Counted from the stretch's first letter, positions 53,352 through 62,104 are shown. The stretch: 64,000 nucleotides of DNA from JAXLWB01 sp046328715 (GCA_046328715.1 JAXLWB010000017.1:124001-188000); one strand, 5' to 3'. The notes: generated by a model not told the origin, from the letters alone. Translations and numbers: made by a program.

Positions 53352-53914
53352 AATGGAATAAGTGGGAGTCAATCAGGTAGCTCCCAATAATGCCTGGCAA
53401 CTATGGAATACTGACTCATATTACGCACTTGTTGATTCAAACAATGTGAACTTGCCAAATTCCCCGGTTACGTGCGTAACACGAAATACTAATTGCGATG
53501 TAAGTGTCATGAGTTCCCTTACGCTTAGTGCTGAGGGCGTTGCCGATGACAATCAGCATTTAGAATGGACAATAGAGCAGAGTTCTGTTTTGTACAACAT
53601 GAACTTATATGACTTCGGTATTTAGTTCGTTAACGTTGGAGTTGGTTAAAGTATACTGGGAGTTTTGGGCTTTGTCAAGCACTAATAAACAAAAGTGATC
53701 AGCAAGTGGACAACAATGCGCAGAAATGCGCACTTTTCAACCAATCATGGTAAGATTTCAAATGGATTTCTTTCATAGCCTAAGTGTTGAATGAAAAGTG
53801 GGAATCTGTTTTTAAAAAGGGCGTTGCAAACTTTGTTTCTGCTTGCAACTCAGTTTCGCCTCCTAACCGTTTACCATTTTTCGACTTTTTTCTTGTCATG
53901 TATAGTATGATCCC
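53352..53914. other. Divergent intergenic region, DeoR regulator and FtsX-type gene
   Basis: This is 563 bases with no credible gene (an 87-codon open frame at 53362-53625 shows no ribosome-binding site or family features). It holds AATGCGCA repeated at 53715-53722 and 53725-53732, the palindrome CGTTAACG at 53628-53635, and TATAGT at 53901-53906, eight bases before the permease ATG. Confidence 0.5.
53715..53732. promoter_or_regulatory. Candidate operator: paired TGCGCA sites
   Basis: AATGCGCA occurs twice with a 10-base period, so the palindromic cores TGCGCA (53717-53722 and 53727-53732) face the same side of the helix. Such helically phased sites suit a dimeric or tetrameric regulator; the adjacent DeoR protein is the obvious candidate. 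No binding evidence exists. Confidence 0.35.
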
Positions 53915-56803
53915 ATGTTTCTGGTCGATCTCCTTGTCCTAACGATTCGACGGCTGGTCAGCCGCCCGATTTTGACCCTGCTAGCACTGCTTGGCGTTGT
54001 GTTGGCTGTTGGTTTGCTTTCTAGCACTGCATTCTTTTCACAAGCAGTAGATCGCGTTTTGTTGCGTGAAGAGTTAGCAAAGTTAAGCAAACAAACTGGG
54101 CGTCATCCCTTTGCGACTCGCGTCTACGTCTTCCCTACCGCACGACGCCCCATGAAGCTTGCCCAAGCAGAGACGGTCGGCAAAGATATTGCTGGCGCAC
54201 TTTCTGGCGAGATCGGCTTGCCCATCGCTCACCTAGGGACGGATGTGGAAAGTGTTGGCTTGATGTTGTTGCCAACCGAAGGCGACTTCCGTTATGGCAA
54301 TGACCAGAAGTTGCTCAACCAGATCTCGCTGCAATATATTGCCGATGTGGCCGACCACCTTACCATCGTGGCCGGCGATCCATTCCCGGCTGAAAATGAC
54401 GGGGCGGCTGACAACCCTCAGGCAACCGTTTTGGACGTTTGGATGCACAATCGTCTGGCACAGGAGATGGGGGTGCGCCCTGGTGAAACCTTTCGCGTTA
54501 CCGTCAATCTGAGTCAGTTTCCTGTTCCAGTGCGTGTACGTGGCTTGTGGCAAGCCAAAGATCCCCACGAATCGTTTTGGTTTAGCAATCCTGACCAGGC
54601 GATGAAAAACACCTTTCTAATTCAACGATCTGGTTACATTCAATTTGCCGAGCCGATGATGGCAGCCGGGTCGGGAAGTGTCTCCTGGCCGATTATGCTT
54701 GATGACAGCGCCATGAATCCTGCACACGCACGTCAATATGCCCAGGGTTATCAACGCGGCATGACGATCATCAACCAATTCTTGCCAGGGGCGAAGTTGG
54801 ATGTTTCGGCGTTGGACCCGCTGGAAAAATTTGTCCAACGGCAATCGACCCTGACCACGATGTTGATCAGCTTCAACTTGCCAGCCTTGGGTTTCCTGCT
54901 TGCCTTCCTGATGTTAATTGCCATGATCGTTGCCGATTGGCAGCGGCGCGAGACAGCCATTCTGGTCAGCCGTGGCATGGGGACGCCTTCTGTGTTGGCG
55001 CTGACTGCTCTGGAAGAGGCGATTCTCTACCTGGTGGGCGTGCCGCTTGGTATTCTCTTTGGCATGTGGCTAGCGCGGATGATGGGGTATACGTCCAGTT
55101 TTCTGACCTTTATCAGCCGAGACCCGCTGCCTGTCTCGATGCAGGGGTTGGATTATCGCTATGTGGCAGCGGCATTGGCTGTTGCCTTGTTGGCGCGACT
55201 TTTGCCTGCACTTCAAGCCAGCAAACAAAGTGTCGTGACCGAAGAGCGGACCCGTATCCGCCCCTTGCGTGCACCGTGGTTCCAGCGGGTTTTTCTCGAC
55301 ATTTTGCTGCTGTTGCCGACCTGGTATGCCTATCAGCAATTGACCTTGCGCGGTTCACTCGGTGCCTTAACAGGGGATAGGCCAGAGGATATCCTGCAAG
55401 ATCCCTTGCTTGTGCTGCTCCCTGCCTTGATGATCTTCTGTGCTGCGCTGCTCTCGATGCGCTTTTTCTTTATCATCATGCGCATTTTTGATTGGTTGGC
55501 ACGCTGGGTACGTTGGTTACCACTACATCTCTCCTTGCGCCAAATCAGCCGCGCTGGACAATATGCCGTAACGCCCTTGCTCTTAATTATTGTCGTGCTG
55601 GGGCTGGGCATTTACACCGCTACCCTGGCCGCCAGTCTCGACCAATGGTTGCTGGACCGTGTCCATTACAGTGTGGGTACCGATGTAAGCTTTTTGCCAA
55701 TGCCGCCCGGAAGCGATAGTGGGGATTCAGGCAGCAGTAGCGGCACCGATGCTGCCGATTCCTCCTGGGTGCCTACCAAAGCGGAATTTAGCGATCTGGA
55801 TGGGGTCATCTCAGCGGGTCGTGTAGGGCGTTACCCAGCGCGTATTCCTTCGGAAAGCGACCGAGAGATTCGGGGCCACTTCCTTGGTGTGGATCGGGCT
55901 GATTTTTCTCGGGTAGCCTGGTTCCGCAATGATTTCGCCGATCAACCCTTGGGTGCCTTGATGAATCTCTTGGCTTTCGACGATGCCAATGTTCTCGTGC
56001 CTGAGCGCTATTTAGAACTCACCAAATTTCATGTGGGCGACAAAATCAAATTAACCATTAACTACGATGAAATTACAGTGACCGAAGATTTTAAAATCGC
56101 TGGCACCTATCAATATTTTCCTACCGTATACGACGATGATCTGACCGTGATTGGCAATCTGGATTATCTCTTTCTGCTGACTGGCATTGATCTGCCTTAT
56201 GATGTGTGGATGCAGACGAATGGCAAGTTGGTTTCTTCGCTCGACCCATTGGGGAATACAAATAATACCACCGGCGTTTTCCGACAGGTGAAGGATGAAA
56301 TGGGCATTATTCCAGGGCAGGCTCGTGATGCGCGTTTGCTAATTGAGCAAGAACGCGGTAAATTTGAGCGTGTAGGTGTCTTCGGCACACTCTCCGTAGG
56401 TTTTTTGGCAGCAACGCTGATGGCGATCCTGGCGTTGTTGATCTATAGCTACGCATCGCTTCAAGAGCGGCTCTATCAATTTGGCGTTTTGCGTGCCATC
56501 GGTATCCGCAAACGGCAAGCACTGATGCAAGTCGCACTTGAATATAGTATCCTAACCCTCTTTGGTGCACTGGCTGGTTGGCTGATCGGTGTGCAGACTG
56601 CGCAATTGTTCGCCCCCTTCTTTCGCATTACAGGACGCCCCGAAATTGCGCTGCCGCCACTCATCCCAATCATTCCACAAGAGCAAATTGTGACGCTGGT
56701 CGTCGCATTTGTCGTTTTTATGGTAACAGTGCAGGCGATTGTCATCGCTTTTGCATTGGCTGGCAGGTTATTTAGTGTATTACGAATGGGGCATGTAGGC
56801 TAA
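53915..56803 (+). CDS. Large FtsX/MacB-type ABC permease without ATPase
   Basis: This 962-residue protein has an N-terminal helix (RPILTLLALLGVVLAVGLL), a large extracytoplasmic domain to about residue 310, three helices with the FtsX-type RRETAILVSRGMGTPSVLALTALEE, a second block of helices, a second extracytoplasmic domain containing a Gly/Ser/Asp-rich stretch (GSDSGDSGSSSGTDA) and a final FtsX domain with GVLRAIGIRKRQALMQVALEYSIL. It is a two-module permease. No ATPase or periplasmic partner gene is adjacent. The start has no Shine-Dalgarno; TATAGT lies close upstream. Confidence 0.85.
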   Translation: MFLVDLLVLTIRRLVSRPILTLLALLGVVLAVGLLSSTAFFSQAVDRVLLREELAKLSKQTGRHPFATRVYVFPTARRPMKLAQAETVGKDIAGALSGEIGLPIAHLGTDVESVGLMLLPTEGDFRYGNDQKLLNQISLQYIADVADHLTIVAGDPFPAENDGAADNPQATVLDVWMHNRLAQEMGVRPGETFRVTVNLSQFPVPVRVRGLWQAKDPHESFWFSNPDQAMKNTFLIQRSGYIQFAEPMMAAGSGSVSWPIMLDDSAMNPAHARQYAQGYQRGMTIINQFLPGAKLDVSALDPLEKFVQRQSTLTTMLISFNLPALGFLLAFLMLIAMIVADWQRRETAILVSRGMGTPSVLALTALEEAILYLVGVPLGILFGMWLARMMGYTSSFLTFISRDPLPVSMQGLDYRYVAAALAVALLARLLPALQASKQSVVTEERTRIRPLRAPWFQRVFLDILLLLPTWYAYQQLTLRGSLGALTGDRPEDILQDPLLVLLPALMIFCAALLSMRFFFIIMRIFDWLARWVRWLPLHLSLRQISRAGQYAVTPLLLIIVVLGLGIYTATLAASLDQWLLDRVHYSVGTDVSFLPMPPGSDSGDSGSSSGTDAADSSWVPTKAEFSDLDGVISAGRVGRYPARIPSESDREIRGHFLGVDRADFSRVAWFRNDFADQPLGALMNLLAFDDANVLVPERYLELTKFHVGDKIKLTINYDEITVTEDFKIAGTYQYFPTVYDDDLTVIGNLDYLFLLTGIDLPYDVWMQTNGKLVSSLDPLGNTNNTTGVFRQVKDEMGIIPGQARDARLLIEQERGKFERVGVFGTLSVGFLAATLMAILALLIYSYASLQERLYQFGVLRAIGIRKRQALMQVALEYSILTLFGALAGWLIGVQTAQLFAPFFRITGRPEIALPPLIPIIPQEQIVTLVVAFVVFMVTVQAIVIAFALAGRLFSVLRMGHVG

Positions 56804-56831
56804 CACTCGTTCCGCTATACTAGCGGTTGTC

Positions 56832-56872
56832 ACTACGGTACACTTTTTGCGGTATAAAAAGTGTACCGTAGT
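56832..56872. terminator. Perfect 17-base inverted repeat before third PhyH gene
   Basis: ACTACGGTACACTTTTT (56832-56848) pairs with 56856-56872 around GCGGTAT. The stem ends with a T5/A5 run at the loop. It lies 28 bases after the permease stop and 50 before the PhyH ATG, so it is a terminator for the first or an attenuator/operator for the second. Confidence 0.7.
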
Positions 56873-56921
56873 ACAGAGCATCAGTATATTTGTCTGGAAC
56901 GAGACAATTCAGGAGGAAGCA

Positions 56922-57887
56922 ATGGGGCATCTTTCACAACAACAAATTAAGCAGTTTCAGGAAGAGGGTTATTTGATTGTCGAAGATCTGTTCGATCCAG
57001 CCGCGGATATCGACCCGATCATCGATGAGTACAAAAGTGTGTTGGACAATTTGGCGAATGAACTTTATGCGAACCATGAAATTTCATCGACCTATGCCGA
57101 TCTCCCCTTTGGCCAACGGTTGATTGAGATTTACAAGGAGAGCGGCAAAGTTCACGCCCAATATTTTGATTTTTCACTGCCACAGGCCGATGTAAAAAAC
57201 GATACTCCCTTTTGGGCGGGACCGGCAGTCTTTAGCATGTTGCGCAACGAGCGCTTGCTCGACGCTGTCGAATCGCTGATTGGCTCGGAAATTTACTCGA
57301 ATCCCGTCCAACATGTGCGCCTGAAACCGCCGGAGCATCTCTGCCCCAAAAACGAAAAGGGGCAGGTGCAACTGGGCAAAACCCCGGTGCATCAAGACAA
57401 TGGCGTCGTCACTCCTGAGGCCGACAACACGCAGATTCTTACCGTCTGGTTCCCGTTGTGGGATGCGAACGTGGAGAATGGCTGTCTGGTGGTTTGGCCT
57501 GGCAGCCATCGCCAGGGCTTGTTGGATCATTGCCCAACCGATATTGGGTTGAAGATTCCTGGCAAATATGTGCGTGGCAAGGCCATTTCTGCCGAGATGA
57601 AACGGGGCAGCGCTCTCTTTATGGATAAGCTTACTCTTCACGCCTCGCACTCCAATAACAGTGAGAATATCCGTTGGAGCTTCGACTTGCGCTACAACCC
57701 GATCGGTCAACCGACCGGGCGCGGTGCCTTCCCTGGCTTTGTTGCCCGCAGCCGCCAACACCCGGAAAGCGAATTGCACGACCCGCAACAGTGGCATCAA
57801 CTCTGGGCCGATACGCGATATAAATTGGCGACCGAGGGTACAGGTAAGTTTAATAGGTGGACGTCAGAGAATCCGGTGTGTGCGTAA
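56922..57887 (+). CDS. Phytanoyl-CoA dioxygenase family protein 3
   Basis: This 321-residue protein starts at ATG 56922 with AGGAGG five bases before it. It has FQEEGYLIVEDLFDP, the metal pair in TPVHQDNGVVTPEADN (His-x-Asp), an NGCLVVWPGSH segment, TLHASHSNNSENIRWSFDLRY with the distal His and Arg, and a Pro-rich tail. It is a 2-oxoglutarate oxygenase of the PhyH/ectoine-hydroxylase-like type. It stands alone between hairpins, so it is separately expressed. Confidence 0.9.
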   Translation: MGHLSQQQIKQFQEEGYLIVEDLFDPAADIDPIIDEYKSVLDNLANELYANHEISSTYADLPFGQRLIEIYKESGKVHAQYFDFSLPQADVKNDTPFWAGPAVFSMLRNERLLDAVESLIGSEIYSNPVQHVRLKPPEHLCPKNEKGQVQLGKTPVHQDNGVVTPEADNTQILTVWFPLWDANVENGCLVVWPGSHRQGLLDHCPTDIGLKIPGKYVRGKAISAEMKRGSALFMDKLTLHASHSNNSENIRWSFDLRYNPIGQPTGRGAFPGFVARSRQHPESELHDPQQWHQLWADTRYKLATEGTGKFNRWTSENPVCA

Positions 57888-57892
57888 GAGGA

Positions 57893-57966
57893 GAACCACG
57901 GATTTTAAGTTGCGCAGATTGTTCTATTTGTTGCTACCAATCTGCGCAACTTAAAATCCGCGGTTC
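57893..57966. terminator. 29-base inverted repeat between convergent genes
   Basis: Arms 57893-57921 and 57938-57966 pair at 28 of 29 positions around a 16-base loop. The stem includes TTTTAAGTTGCGCAGATTG. It starts six bases after the PhyH stop and ends before the stop of the gene opposite. It is the strongest hairpin in the window and is probably a bidirectional terminator. Confidence 0.88.
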
Positions 57967-57979
57967 TATACAGATTTCG

Positions 57980-58960
57980 CTACTCAATGGAGTAAATATC
58001 TAACTCTTTCTCTAAATGAAGGTTACCTTTGACAGGATCAATTTTGTAAATATACTTCTTGCCACTGATTCTCTTACTCAAAGAGCGGTCGTGTGCTAAC
58101 CCGGAAATAACCGAAAACTCCACTTGCTTTGAATCATCGCTCCAAACAATCCGTGTGTCATAACCATAGCTGCTCTCGCCAAATTTGTTAGGAGGCACAG
58201 TTGCGCGGTATTCACTGGACAGATCACTGGCGATCACAAAAAATTCGGCAGGAGGCCATAAAACCGCTTCAGAAAATTCCTTTTGCGGTTTCCGGCGAAT
58301 CATGCCTGCCCAATATTTGTGATCGGCGGATGGTTCAAGAGCCATTGCCTCATCGACCCAATCGGGCATCTTCCTCTCATAAATGAAACCGTGGTCAGGA
58401 GACCACCAACGTCCATTGTGTAGCGACAGTGCTGGACAATGGGAAATATGCCCTGTATTGATGCAGGCGTAATCGTCTTTCTCAATATCATAAATCGTTC
58501 TATCCTGATGTGAAGGGCGTGCAGAAGATTCAATCAAATAGCGCCCTTCTGGCGAAAGATACGAGGTATAGTACAACCCATATAAAGCTTCCTCCGAGGA
58601 ATAGGAATTGAGTGGTTTATCCAGGCCACTATCAAAATAGCGAACATGTGCCTGAAAAGCACCTCGGCTGCTATGGACAGCTACTAAATAGAGTACCGCA
58701 CTCCCATCTCGTGCAAGACGAAAGTGTTTTGGAGGCTCAGGAAGATTGTGGACGCAATCGACCCGTTGTTCAGCAGTGGGCAATTTGAGGCATTTGTCTG
58801 CCAGCGAAGGATCGATAGGAGTGGGAGGGGGTGGTTGCATCCACCAAATCAGTAGAGAAAGCCCTGCAATGAAAAAGACAAGCAGTGTAATAATCTGTTT
58901 TTTGTAATAACCAATAGCATCATCCAATAACTTGAAAATCAACTGTGAATCGTTAGACAT
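57980..58960 (-). CDS. Membrane-anchored protein of unknown function, beta-propeller-like
   Basis: This 326-residue protein has a single helix (IITLLVFFIAGLSLLIWW) after a short cytoplasmic start MSNDSQLIFKLLDD, then PPPPTP and a soluble domain. Repeated strand patterns such as FRLARDGSAVLYLVAVHSSRG, YLSPEGRYLIESSARP, and IVWSDDSKQVEFSVIS recall TolB/WD40-type propellers. Pairs of Cys (CLKLPTAEQRVDC, CINTGHISHC) suggest an extracytoplasmic place. The ATG at 58960 is chosen; an upstream start at 59002 is possible. Confidence 0.65.
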   Translation of the reverse strand: MSNDSQLIFKLLDDAIGYYKKQIITLLVFFIAGLSLLIWWMQPPPPTPIDPSLADKCLKLPTAEQRVDCVHNLPEPPKHFRLARDGSAVLYLVAVHSSRGAFQAHVRYFDSGLDKPLNSYSSEEALYGLYYTSYLSPEGRYLIESSARPSHQDRTIYDIEKDDYACINTGHISHCPALSLHNGRWWSPDHGFIYERKMPDWVDEAMALEPSADHKYWAGMIRRKPQKEFSEAVLWPPAEFFVIASDLSSEYRATVPPNKFGESSYGYDTRIVWSDDSKQVEFSVISGLAHDRSLSKRISGKKYIYKIDPVKGNLHLEKELDIYSIE

Positions 58961-59002
58961 TTCATCAATTCTTTGAATGTTGATATGTTTGTAAAAAAGC
59001 AA

Positions 59003-59178
59003 CTACCAGTTAGACGATGTAATATCTGGAGATGTTTCATAGATCCTATGTACTGTAGATGTCATCTGCCAGCGACAGCCTGTAACAGTCAAAAAGCCCT
59101 TCGAGAGATTTGAATGTCAAACCATGTTGATCTACGATCATACAAACATCCCAAACCATAGGAAGGAATCAACATGTT
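59003..59178. other. Divergent gap before isomerase-like gene
   Basis: No gene or hairpin is evident. GGAAGGA at about 59160-59167 serves as ribosome-binding site for the isomerase-like gene; an ATG-TTA-TGA triplet lies between it and the ATG at 59179 and is not a gene. Confidence 0.4.
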
Positions 59179-60639
59179 ATGACCCAAACCTCCCATAAAA
59201 CCAAAATCGGTGTCTTTGGCATCGGGTTGGCGGCTTATTGGCCGCAGTTTGAAGGCTTGAAGGAACGGCTGGAAGGCTATCAACGCTATGTCGAAGGACG
59301 CATTAGCGAACTAGGGGCGGAAGTCGTCTCCGCCGGCTTGGTCGATACTGCGCCTGCCGCACAATCTGCTGGCGATCTCTTCGCCAGCCACAATGTCGAC
59401 TTACTGGTCTGTTACGTCGGCACCTACGCTACCTCATCGCAGGTGTTGCCCGCCGTACAACGTCGCCGTGCCCCGGTGCTGATCCTCAACTTGCAGCCCG
59501 CGGCGTCGATGGACTATCCCAACACCGACACGGGCGAATGGCTGGCCAACTGCTGTGCCTGCTGTGTGCCCGAGATCTCGAATGCCTTTGCCCGCAGCCG
59601 CATCCAGTTCAACGTGGTCTCCGGCGTGCTGCAACCAGTAGAGGGCAACGCCAACCGCTATCACGAACGGGCTTGGACCGAGATCGCCGATTGGGTGCAG
59701 GCGGCGGGCGTACTGCGCCAACTCAACTACAGCCGCATTGGCTTTCTCGGCCATACCTACCCCGGCATGCTCGACATGTACTCCGACTTCACCATGCACC
59801 ATGCCCAACTTGGTACACACATTGAAGTGCTGGAGATGGACGATCTACATGAGCGAGTTCAGTCGGCAACCGAGAGCGACCTTGCGCAGAAGATTGACGA
59901 GATCAAACGAGTCTTTGCCATTGCCGAGCCAGGGCGCGACAAGATTTCTCAGCCCGTCACCGACGAAGCAATGCGCTGGTCAGCCCGCGTCGCCTGTGGT
60001 CTCGACAAAATGGTCAGCGACTTTAACCTCAACGGCTTAACCTACTATTATCGTGGTCTCAACGGCAATCCGAATGAGGAGTTGGGCGCTGGCTTGATCG
60101 TTGGTAACTCGCTACTCACGGCGCGCGGCGTACCTGCGGCGGGTGAAGGCGACCTCAAGACCTGCATGGCGATGCTGATCATGGACCGGCTGGGTGCAGG
60201 CGGCTCGTACACCGAGTTCTACGCTATGGACTTTGTCGATGACTTTATCCTGATGGGGCACGATGGCCCCGGTCACATCAAGATCAGCGATCAAAAGCCG
60301 CTCTTGCGTGGGCTGGGTCTCTTCCACGGTAAGCGCGGCTACGGCCTCTCGGTTGAATTCAAAGTGAAGACTGGCCCCATCACCATCCTGGGTATGACGC
60401 AGACAGCCGAAGGTAAGCTCAAACTGTTGGCAGCCGAAGGCGAATCGATCCCCGGAGCCACGATGCAGATCGGCAACACCAATTCCCGACTCAAGTTCAA
60501 TCTCGACCCCGCCGAATTTATGAATCGTTGGGCACAGGAAGGGCCGACGCACCATGTAGCACTGGGTGTCGGTCACCAGATCGGCAAGATTCGCAAACTG
60601 GCGCGCATGTTGGATATGCAGTTGGTCGTGATGGAATAG
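59179..60639 (+). CDS. L-fucose/L-arabinose isomerase-like protein
   Basis: This 486-residue protein has an N-terminal KIGVFGIGLAAYWPQFEGL and LLVCYVGTYATSSQVLPAVQ, both typical of the fucose/arabinose isomerase fold. C-terminal conserved segments include GLTYYYRGLNGNPNEELGAG, AAGEGDLKTCMAMLIMDRLG, EFYAMDFVDDFILMGHDGPG and HHVALGVGHQIGKI. The Glu, Asp and His in these segments probably bind a metal. It is followed 36 bases on by a rhamnose mutarotase gene, so an L-rhamnose-, fucose- or related deoxysugar is the likely substrate. Precise specificity is not certain. Confidence 0.85.
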   Translation: MTQTSHKTKIGVFGIGLAAYWPQFEGLKERLEGYQRYVEGRISELGAEVVSAGLVDTAPAAQSAGDLFASHNVDLLVCYVGTYATSSQVLPAVQRRRAPVLILNLQPAASMDYPNTDTGEWLANCCACCVPEISNAFARSRIQFNVVSGVLQPVEGNANRYHERAWTEIADWVQAAGVLRQLNYSRIGFLGHTYPGMLDMYSDFTMHHAQLGTHIEVLEMDDLHERVQSATESDLAQKIDEIKRVFAIAEPGRDKISQPVTDEAMRWSARVACGLDKMVSDFNLNGLTYYYRGLNGNPNEELGAGLIVGNSLLTARGVPAAGEGDLKTCMAMLIMDRLGAGGSYTEFYAMDFVDDFILMGHDGPGHIKISDQKPLLRGLGLFHGKRGYGLSVEFKVKTGPITILGMTQTAEGKLKLLAAEGESIPGATMQIGNTNSRLKFNLDPAEFMNRWAQEGPTHHVALGVGHQIGKIRKLARMLDMQLVVME

Positions 60640-60675
60640 TCTAAAAACAATTACAAAAAGTGAGAGGGTAAAACC

Positions 60676-60999
60676 ATGCAACGAGTTGGCTTTTTGCTCA
60701 AGGTGAAGCAAGAAAAAATCGAAGAATACAAGAAACATCACGAAGCAGTGTGGCCAGAGATGTTGAATGCCCTGAGCCGCACCGGTTGGCACAACTATTC
60801 ACTTTTTATGCGCCCCGATGGGTTGCTCTTTGGCTACTTTGAGGCCGAAGAGAGCTTTCAAGCTTCGCTGGACGGCATGTCCAAAGAAGAGATCAACACA
60901 CGCTGGCAAGACTTTATGGCCCCCTACTTTGAAGGTATGGGCACCACCCACGCCGATGAGATGATGGTGGAGTTGGAAGAGGTATTCCATCTGGATTGA
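60676..60999 (+). CDS. rhaM: L-rhamnose mutarotase
   Basis: RhaM interconverts the alpha and beta anomers of L-rhamnose. The 107-residue protein has QRVGFLLKVKQEKIEEYKKH with the conserved His, EAVWPEMLNALSRTGWHNYS and LFGYFEAEESFQASLDGM, full family length. A GAGAGGG site precedes the ATG. It lies just after the isomerase-like gene and converges with the AraC regulator, which supports a small sugar module. Confidence 0.93.
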   Translation: MQRVGFLLKVKQEKIEEYKKHHEAVWPEMLNALSRTGWHNYSLFMRPDGLLFGYFEAEESFQASLDGMSKEEINTRWQDFMAPYFEGMGTTHADEMMVELEEVFHLD

Positions 61000-61060
61000 G
61001 AAAAGTGGCAAAGTAGCAAAGTTCAACGTTACTCTGCTACTTTGCTACCTGCCACTTTTC
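61000..61060. repeat. Word-repeat inverted repeat between rhaM and AraC gene
   Basis: GAAAAGTGGCAAAGTAGCAA (61000-61019, then AGT) pairs with 61039-61060, which ends GCCACTTTTC, with one missing base. Octamer words AAAGTGGC/AAAGTAGC recur. The element fills the 62-base gap between convergent genes and may end both transcripts. Confidence 0.82.
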
Positions 61061-61061
61061 T

Positions 61062-61859
61062 TCACTGCACCTGCGACGGTGGCACGCCGAGTATCTCCTT
61101 AAACACCCGTGAAAAATAAAACGGGTCAGAGAAGCCTACTGCAAAGGCGGCTTCTTTGACCGAATGGCCTTTCTCGTGGATCAGGCGGTAGGCAAGCATG
61201 ATCCGTTCGCGGTTAATGACTGCCGAGGGTGTCATGCCGAGCTCGCGACGAAAGAGCAGGTTGATATGCTCCGGCGAGAGGCTGAACTCGTTGGCCAGTG
61301 TTTGACGGCTGAGTGGTTCTTGCAGGTGAGTACGGATAAATTTGATCATCTCCTGCATGCGTAGACTGATCTGCGCAGGAACGGCTCGTCGCCATTCGCT
61401 CATCAACAACAGCACAACCTCGTGGGCGATGGTATTTAGAAGAAATTGGCGGTAAGGGTCGTAGCTAGCAAAAATAACTGCCAAACGCTTAAAACGGCTC
61501 TGTATGTAATCAATGTCGTGTGGTTGGGTAATTCGTTCGGGTATCTGCGCCAAACGATAGTCGCCTGCAGCCCAGGAACCCTCCGCTATCAATTCCAAAT
61601 GAATCCCTGCAATGCGCCCCACCTGTGCGCTTTCACAGCTCCGAAAGGTATGAATCACCCCGGGCTCGATCAATAAAATGTCGCCTTGTGAAACTGGCCA
61701 AAGCTGCTCACCCTCGCTGTATTCAAACTTGCCATCAATAATCAGAATCAGTTGCAAATCGGGAATGGTTCGGTTATGCCAACTTTGCCCAGGCATAACC
61801 GAGTGATCGTTGGCAATCCGTACAGTAGGGTGGATGTCGGCAGGTATCAGAAGTTGCAT
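61062..61859 (-). CDS. AraC-family transcriptional regulator
   Basis: This 265-residue regulator has an N-terminal cupin sensor (SWHNRTIPDLQLILIIDGKF, QLWPVSQGDILLIEPGVIHT) and a C-terminal two-HTH AraC domain (LQEPLSRQTLANEFSLSPEH, RELGMTPSAVINRERI, VKEAAFAVGFSDPFYFSRVF). It converges with rhaM and is likely to control the isomerase-rhaM pair in response to a sugar. Confidence 0.92.
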   Translation of the reverse strand: MQLLIPADIHPTVRIANDHSVMPGQSWHNRTIPDLQLILIIDGKFEYSEGEQLWPVSQGDILLIEPGVIHTFRSCESAQVGRIAGIHLELIAEGSWAAGDYRLAQIPERITQPHDIDYIQSRFKRLAVIFASYDPYRQFLLNTIAHEVVLLLMSEWRRAVPAQISLRMQEMIKFIRTHLQEPLSRQTLANEFSLSPEHINLLFRRELGMTPSAVINRERIMLAYRLIHEKGHSVKEAAFAVGFSDPFYFSRVFKEILGVPPSQVQ

Positions 61860-61862
61860 AAG

Positions 61863-61946
61863 GAAAGGTGGCAGAGTGGCAGGTGGCAGGTGGCAAAGTT
61901 GATGCGTCGCTCTTTACTTTGCCACTTTGCCACTTTTCAACTCTTC
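61863..61946. repeat. Word-repeat inverted repeat upstream of dnaE
   Basis: The left arm (61863-61902) iterates GGTGGCAG/AGTGGCAG. The right arm (61916-61946) reads ACTTTGCCACTTTGCCACTT then TTCAACTCTTC. It is immediately upstream of the AraC start codon, between divergent AraC and dnaE genes, so unlike most copies it is not at a gene end. Confidence 0.78.
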
Positions 61947-61988
61947 ATTTAAACACAATCATAAATCGTTTTCTAGGTTTAGTTCTGC

Positions 61989-62083
61989 TATAATTATTTT
62001 ACTAGAACACTAATCTGCATTTCACGTTGCAGGTAGGTCTCCTCTAGCAATTTCATGTGAAAAAGCAGGCCGCAGCCTGCAAC
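61989..62083 (+). promoter_or_regulatory. dnaE promoter -10 and structured leader
   Basis: TATAAT lies at 61989-61994, about 110 bases before dnaE; no good -35 element is seen. The leader can pair GTTGCAGG (62026-62033) with CCTGCAAC (62076-62083), in competition with a small stem GCAGGC/GCCTGC at 62065-62080. Two exclusive structures could act as a switch, but this is speculative. Confidence 0.4.
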
Positions 62084-62104
62084 TTGCATCATCTACTACC
62101 AACC

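Noticed and set aside
53362..53625. 87-codon plus-strand open frame in the DeoR-permease gap
   Set aside because: No ribosome-binding site, no recognisable family and a composition unlike the neighbours. It lies in a regulatory gap that AT-rich sequence can keep open by chance.
60112..60792. 226-codon minus-strand open frame opposite the isomerase-like gene
   Set aside because: It is antisense to a well-supported gene and spans the boundary to rhaM, with no protein features.
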